Shown: positions 62,551-64,000 of the stretch, piece by piece
Numbering within the stretch: position 1 is the stretch's first letter
How the letters are laid out: the number at the start of each line of letters is the position of its first letter
Source: Collinsella sp. TM10-22
GTDB lineage: Bacteria > Actinomycetota > Coriobacteriia > Coriobacteriales > Coriobacteriaceae
NCBI RefSeq assembly: GCF_003466125.1
Contig: NZ_QSOC01000001.1
Coordinates: 297,632-361,631 of the forward strand
Length of the DNA: 64,000 bases
Reading direction: 5' to 3'
Program-made: the position numbers and the translations under genes
The notes under the pieces: generated by a model
Told to the model about the DNA's origin: nothing
The model's database searches: none
The model's input: the letters and a program-made list of their open reading frames with translations, nothing else

Positions 62551-63035
62551 CACGACACCTGCCAATCGAATGCGTTGTACTGATGCTCGATCTCGGCGAT
62601 ATGCCCGCCGCGGATGGTGACGCCCACGGCATCGAAGCGAATCGCCTTGAGCGGATAATGCTCCATGAGATAGCAACTTGCGATGCGGCGGTAGCGGCGT
62701 TGTTTTTGGGCGTCCACGGCCTCCTCGGGAAAGACCCGCGTGCTGCAATCCAGTGCAACGCGTCTGGTCTTGACCTCGGCCATCACCACGACATCGTCGA
62801 GCTCATCGAGCAGCACCAGATCGGCCTCACCCTCGGTGCAACGATAGCCCTGCTCCAGCAAGGTGTAGCCGCGCTCGTTATAGTAGTCGATGGTGATCAG
62901 CTCGCCCAGCATGCCCAGCTCGCGGGGACTGAGCCCCTTGATAAACTCGGGCGTCATCGCCCCGCAGTCGAGCTCGCCGTTTTCCCAACGCTCCTTGAGC
63001 TGCTGCGTCTTGCTCTTTTTGCATGCGGCACTCAT
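62550..63035 (-). CDS. yraN: YraN/UPF0102 family nuclease-like protein with N-terminal extension
   Basis: UPF0102 proteins have a restriction-endonuclease-like fold. Here the core runs from about residue 45: LGMLGELITIDYYNERGYTL, EGEADLVLLD, VVMAEVKTRR, i.e. the E...D...ExK nuclease motif is intact. Total length is 161 instead of about 120; the first 40 residues (Lys/Gln-rich) are extra. ATG 63035 has AAAGGAG upstream. It opens the unit yraN-comM-dprA, all with DNA-processing features, and is preceded by the TTTGGTC array. Confidence 0.88.
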   Translation of the reverse strand: MSAACKKSKTQQLKERWENGELDCGAMTPEFIKGLSPRELGMLGELITIDYYNERGYTLLEQGYRCTEGEADLVLLDELDDVVVMAEVKTRRVALDCSTRVFPEEAVDAQKQRRYRRIASCYLMEHYPLKAIRFDAVGVTIRGGHIAEIEHQYNAFDWQVS

Positions 63036-63104
63036 GGGGTCTCCTTTCCCGCACACTGCATTGCCCCGATGATGAGGGCACCTTTCATGCGGGTAAGTAC
63101 CGGA

Positions 63105-63139
63105 TGCAAACCAAAAGCTGACCAAATACCGACAAAAAA
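63105..63139 (-). promoter_or_regulatory. TTTGGTC repeat array upstream of yraN-comM-dprA
   Basis: Units on the minus strand start at 63126 (TTTGGTC-AGCT) and 63115 (TTTGGTT-TGCA), 11 bp apart, with TTTTGTC just upstream (63137), which is also the T-tract of the rnhB terminator. The end of the core is about 73 nt from the yraN ATG, almost the same distance as at comEA. Confidence 0.7.
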
Positions 63140-63176
63140 TGGGCCGTACGCAACAATCACGTTGAACACGGCCCGC
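63133..63176 (-). terminator. rnhB terminator
   Basis: Minus strand: GGGCCGT ... ACGGCCC enclosing CAAC/GTTG pairs, followed by ATTTTTTG. About 50 nt after rnhB. It isolates yraN-comM-dprA. Confidence 0.75.
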
Positions 63177-63196
63177 TACCAGCAGGTTTATAAAAC

Positions 63197-63222
63197 GCCA
63201 GGGGTCCCTTTCTCCACAATTG
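63197..63222 (-). repeat. 26-bp conserved intergenic element, copy 2 (upstream of yraN)
   Basis: 24 of 26 positions match 5075-5100. It begins 3 nt after the rnhB stop and lies about 60 nt upstream of the TTTGGTC array, in the same order and orientation as at recA. The reading frame seen in copy 1 is closed here by TAA at 63191. Confidence 0.55.
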
Positions 63223-63224
63223 AT

Positions 63225-64000
63225 CTAGAAAAGGCGCTCAGTCTGCAAAAAGTTTCCGCAAAAGCTCACGCGGTGCAGTGGACAAAGTCCATGTTTGCGA
63301 ATGGCCTCGATATGCTCGGGGCTTGCATAGCCCTTCGACTCTGCCAGATGGTACTCGGGGTACTCGGCGTCGTACTCGACCATCATCTCGTCACGCGTGA
63401 CCTTGGCCATGATGGACGCCGCAGCGATGCAGGCGATTTTGGCATCGCCCTTCACCACATCGCGCTCGTTAGGAACGGCGCCCAAGGGGTTGCCATCCAT
63501 GAGGACGCAGTCGGGCTCGAGGCCCGTATCGGCCACGGCGCCCGCGACGGCAGCGCGGATGGCGCGGGCCATGCCCATATCATCGATATCCTTCGGCGCG
63601 ATATGGCAAAAACCGATCGCCGTCGCCACCTCGGCAATCATCACCGAGAGCAGCTCGCGGCGCGCCGGCGTGAGCTTTTTGGAATCGTTGATACCCCAGA
63701 CGCGCGGCTCCATAGGAAGACAGACGGCGCACACCGTCAGAGGACCGGCCACCGATCCGCGACCCACCTCATCGACACCAACGACCACCCCATCGCCGCC
63801 AAGCTCATGCATAAGCTCGTACATGTCATTGACGCGCTCACGCTCGGCAAGCTCTTTGGCATGGCGTTTGAGGGCGCGTTCACAAGCCTTGATCACCTGC
63901 TGGCGCGGGTCCTCGCGATAATGCTCCACGAGGGCGGGAATCTCCTCAAACGTAGCGCTCGCCAGCTCACCGGCAACCTGCGATGCCGAAACCGAGCTCG
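63225..64000 (-). CDS. rnhB: Ribonuclease HII, start beyond the right edge
   Basis: RNase HII removes ribonucleotides and RNA primers from DNA. The metal residues are seen in VVGVDEVGRGSVAGPL (Asp-Glu), VLMDGNPLG and the later Asp. The frame stays open to the edge and reads a plausible N-terminal domain (SASQVAGELASATFEEIPAL, then VEHYREDPRQQV), as in RNase HII proteins with an N-terminal extension, so the GTG near 63929 is probably internal. The true start lies outside the window. Confidence 0.92.
   Translation of the reverse strand, partial: SSVSASQVAGELASATFEEIPALVEHYREDPRQQVIKACERALKRHAKELAERERVNDMYELMHELGGDGVVVGVDEVGRGSVAGPLTVCAVCLPMEPRVWGINDSKKLTPARRELLSVMIAEVATAIGFCHIAPKDIDDMGMARAIRAAVAGAVADTGLEPDCVLMDGNPLGAVPNERDVVKGDAKIACIAAASIMAKVTRDEMMVEYDAEYPEYHLAESKGYASPEHIEAIRKHGLCPLHRVSFCGNFLQTERLF

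Noticed and set aside
63191..63223. Second copy of a peptide ending ARGP(F)LHN upstream of yraN
   Set aside because: The frame is closed by TAA at 63191-63193 and contains no start codon, so the similarity to the peptide at 5052 is better read as a shared DNA element.

Overview
The window is a gene-dense, GC-rich stretch of a bacterial chromosome that looks like Coriobacteriia (Actinomycetota), most likely Collinsella or a close relative. The assignment is an inference from several signs. There is an actinobacterial-type integration host factor (mIHF) next to gmk and rpoZ, a four-cysteine L28, and a spoVS start next to rny. The order lepA-dus-hemW-dnaJ-mtaB-phoH-ybeY-dgkA-era-recO and a two-domain AdhE of an anaerobic fermenter point the same way. 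Nearly all genes lie on the minus strand; only rpmB, adhE and the small kinase-like gene after it are on the plus strand. No tRNA, rRNA, CRISPR array or prophage was seen.

Reading in the transcription direction, from the right edge to the left: rnhB (cut by the edge); yraN-comM-dprA, followed by trmFO and xerC; the block rpsB-tsf // pyrH-frr-uppS-cdsA-dxr-rseP-ispG-proS (ribosome, nucleotide, lipid-carrier and isoprenoid synthesis); the plus-strand adhE and phosphotransferase-like gene; a REP-associated transposase bounded by inverted REP-like repeats; rpmB (plus); the pyr operon pyrR-B-C-K-D-F; mihF-gmk-rpoZ-thiI; comEA-comEC-holA; rpsT; lepA to recO; rpsO and pnp; a 640-bp intergenic region full of palindromes; rnj-ftsK-rodZ-like-yajQ-rimO-pgsA-cinA; recA-recX; and rny, a GHKL ATPase and the first codons of spoVS.

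The most interesting signal is regulatory. Three transcription units for DNA uptake and recombination (recA, comEA-comEC-holA, yraN-comM-dprA) each follow a terminator-like hairpin. Each carries upstream the same core of direct repeats, TTTGGTC-N4-TTTGGTT, in the same orientation. At recA the array extends to six units with an exact 11-bp period and lies upstream of a near-perfect promoter with a LexA box in its spacer. Heptamers with 4-bp spacers are typical of OmpR/PhoB- and SARP-type regulators. This suggests an undescribed competence regulon in this lineage. A second 26-bp element is shared by the recA and yraN upstream regions only.

Other notable points are two inverted copies of an 80-bp element between pnp and rnj whose stems differ by compensatory changes; a DnaJ paralogue with a membrane C-terminus where hrcA often lies; a winged-helix-like insertion in the site-2 protease; an Arg/Gly-rich linker in the RodZ-like protein; and a tyrosine recombinase gene with no ATG/GTG/TTG that would give a complete N-terminus.
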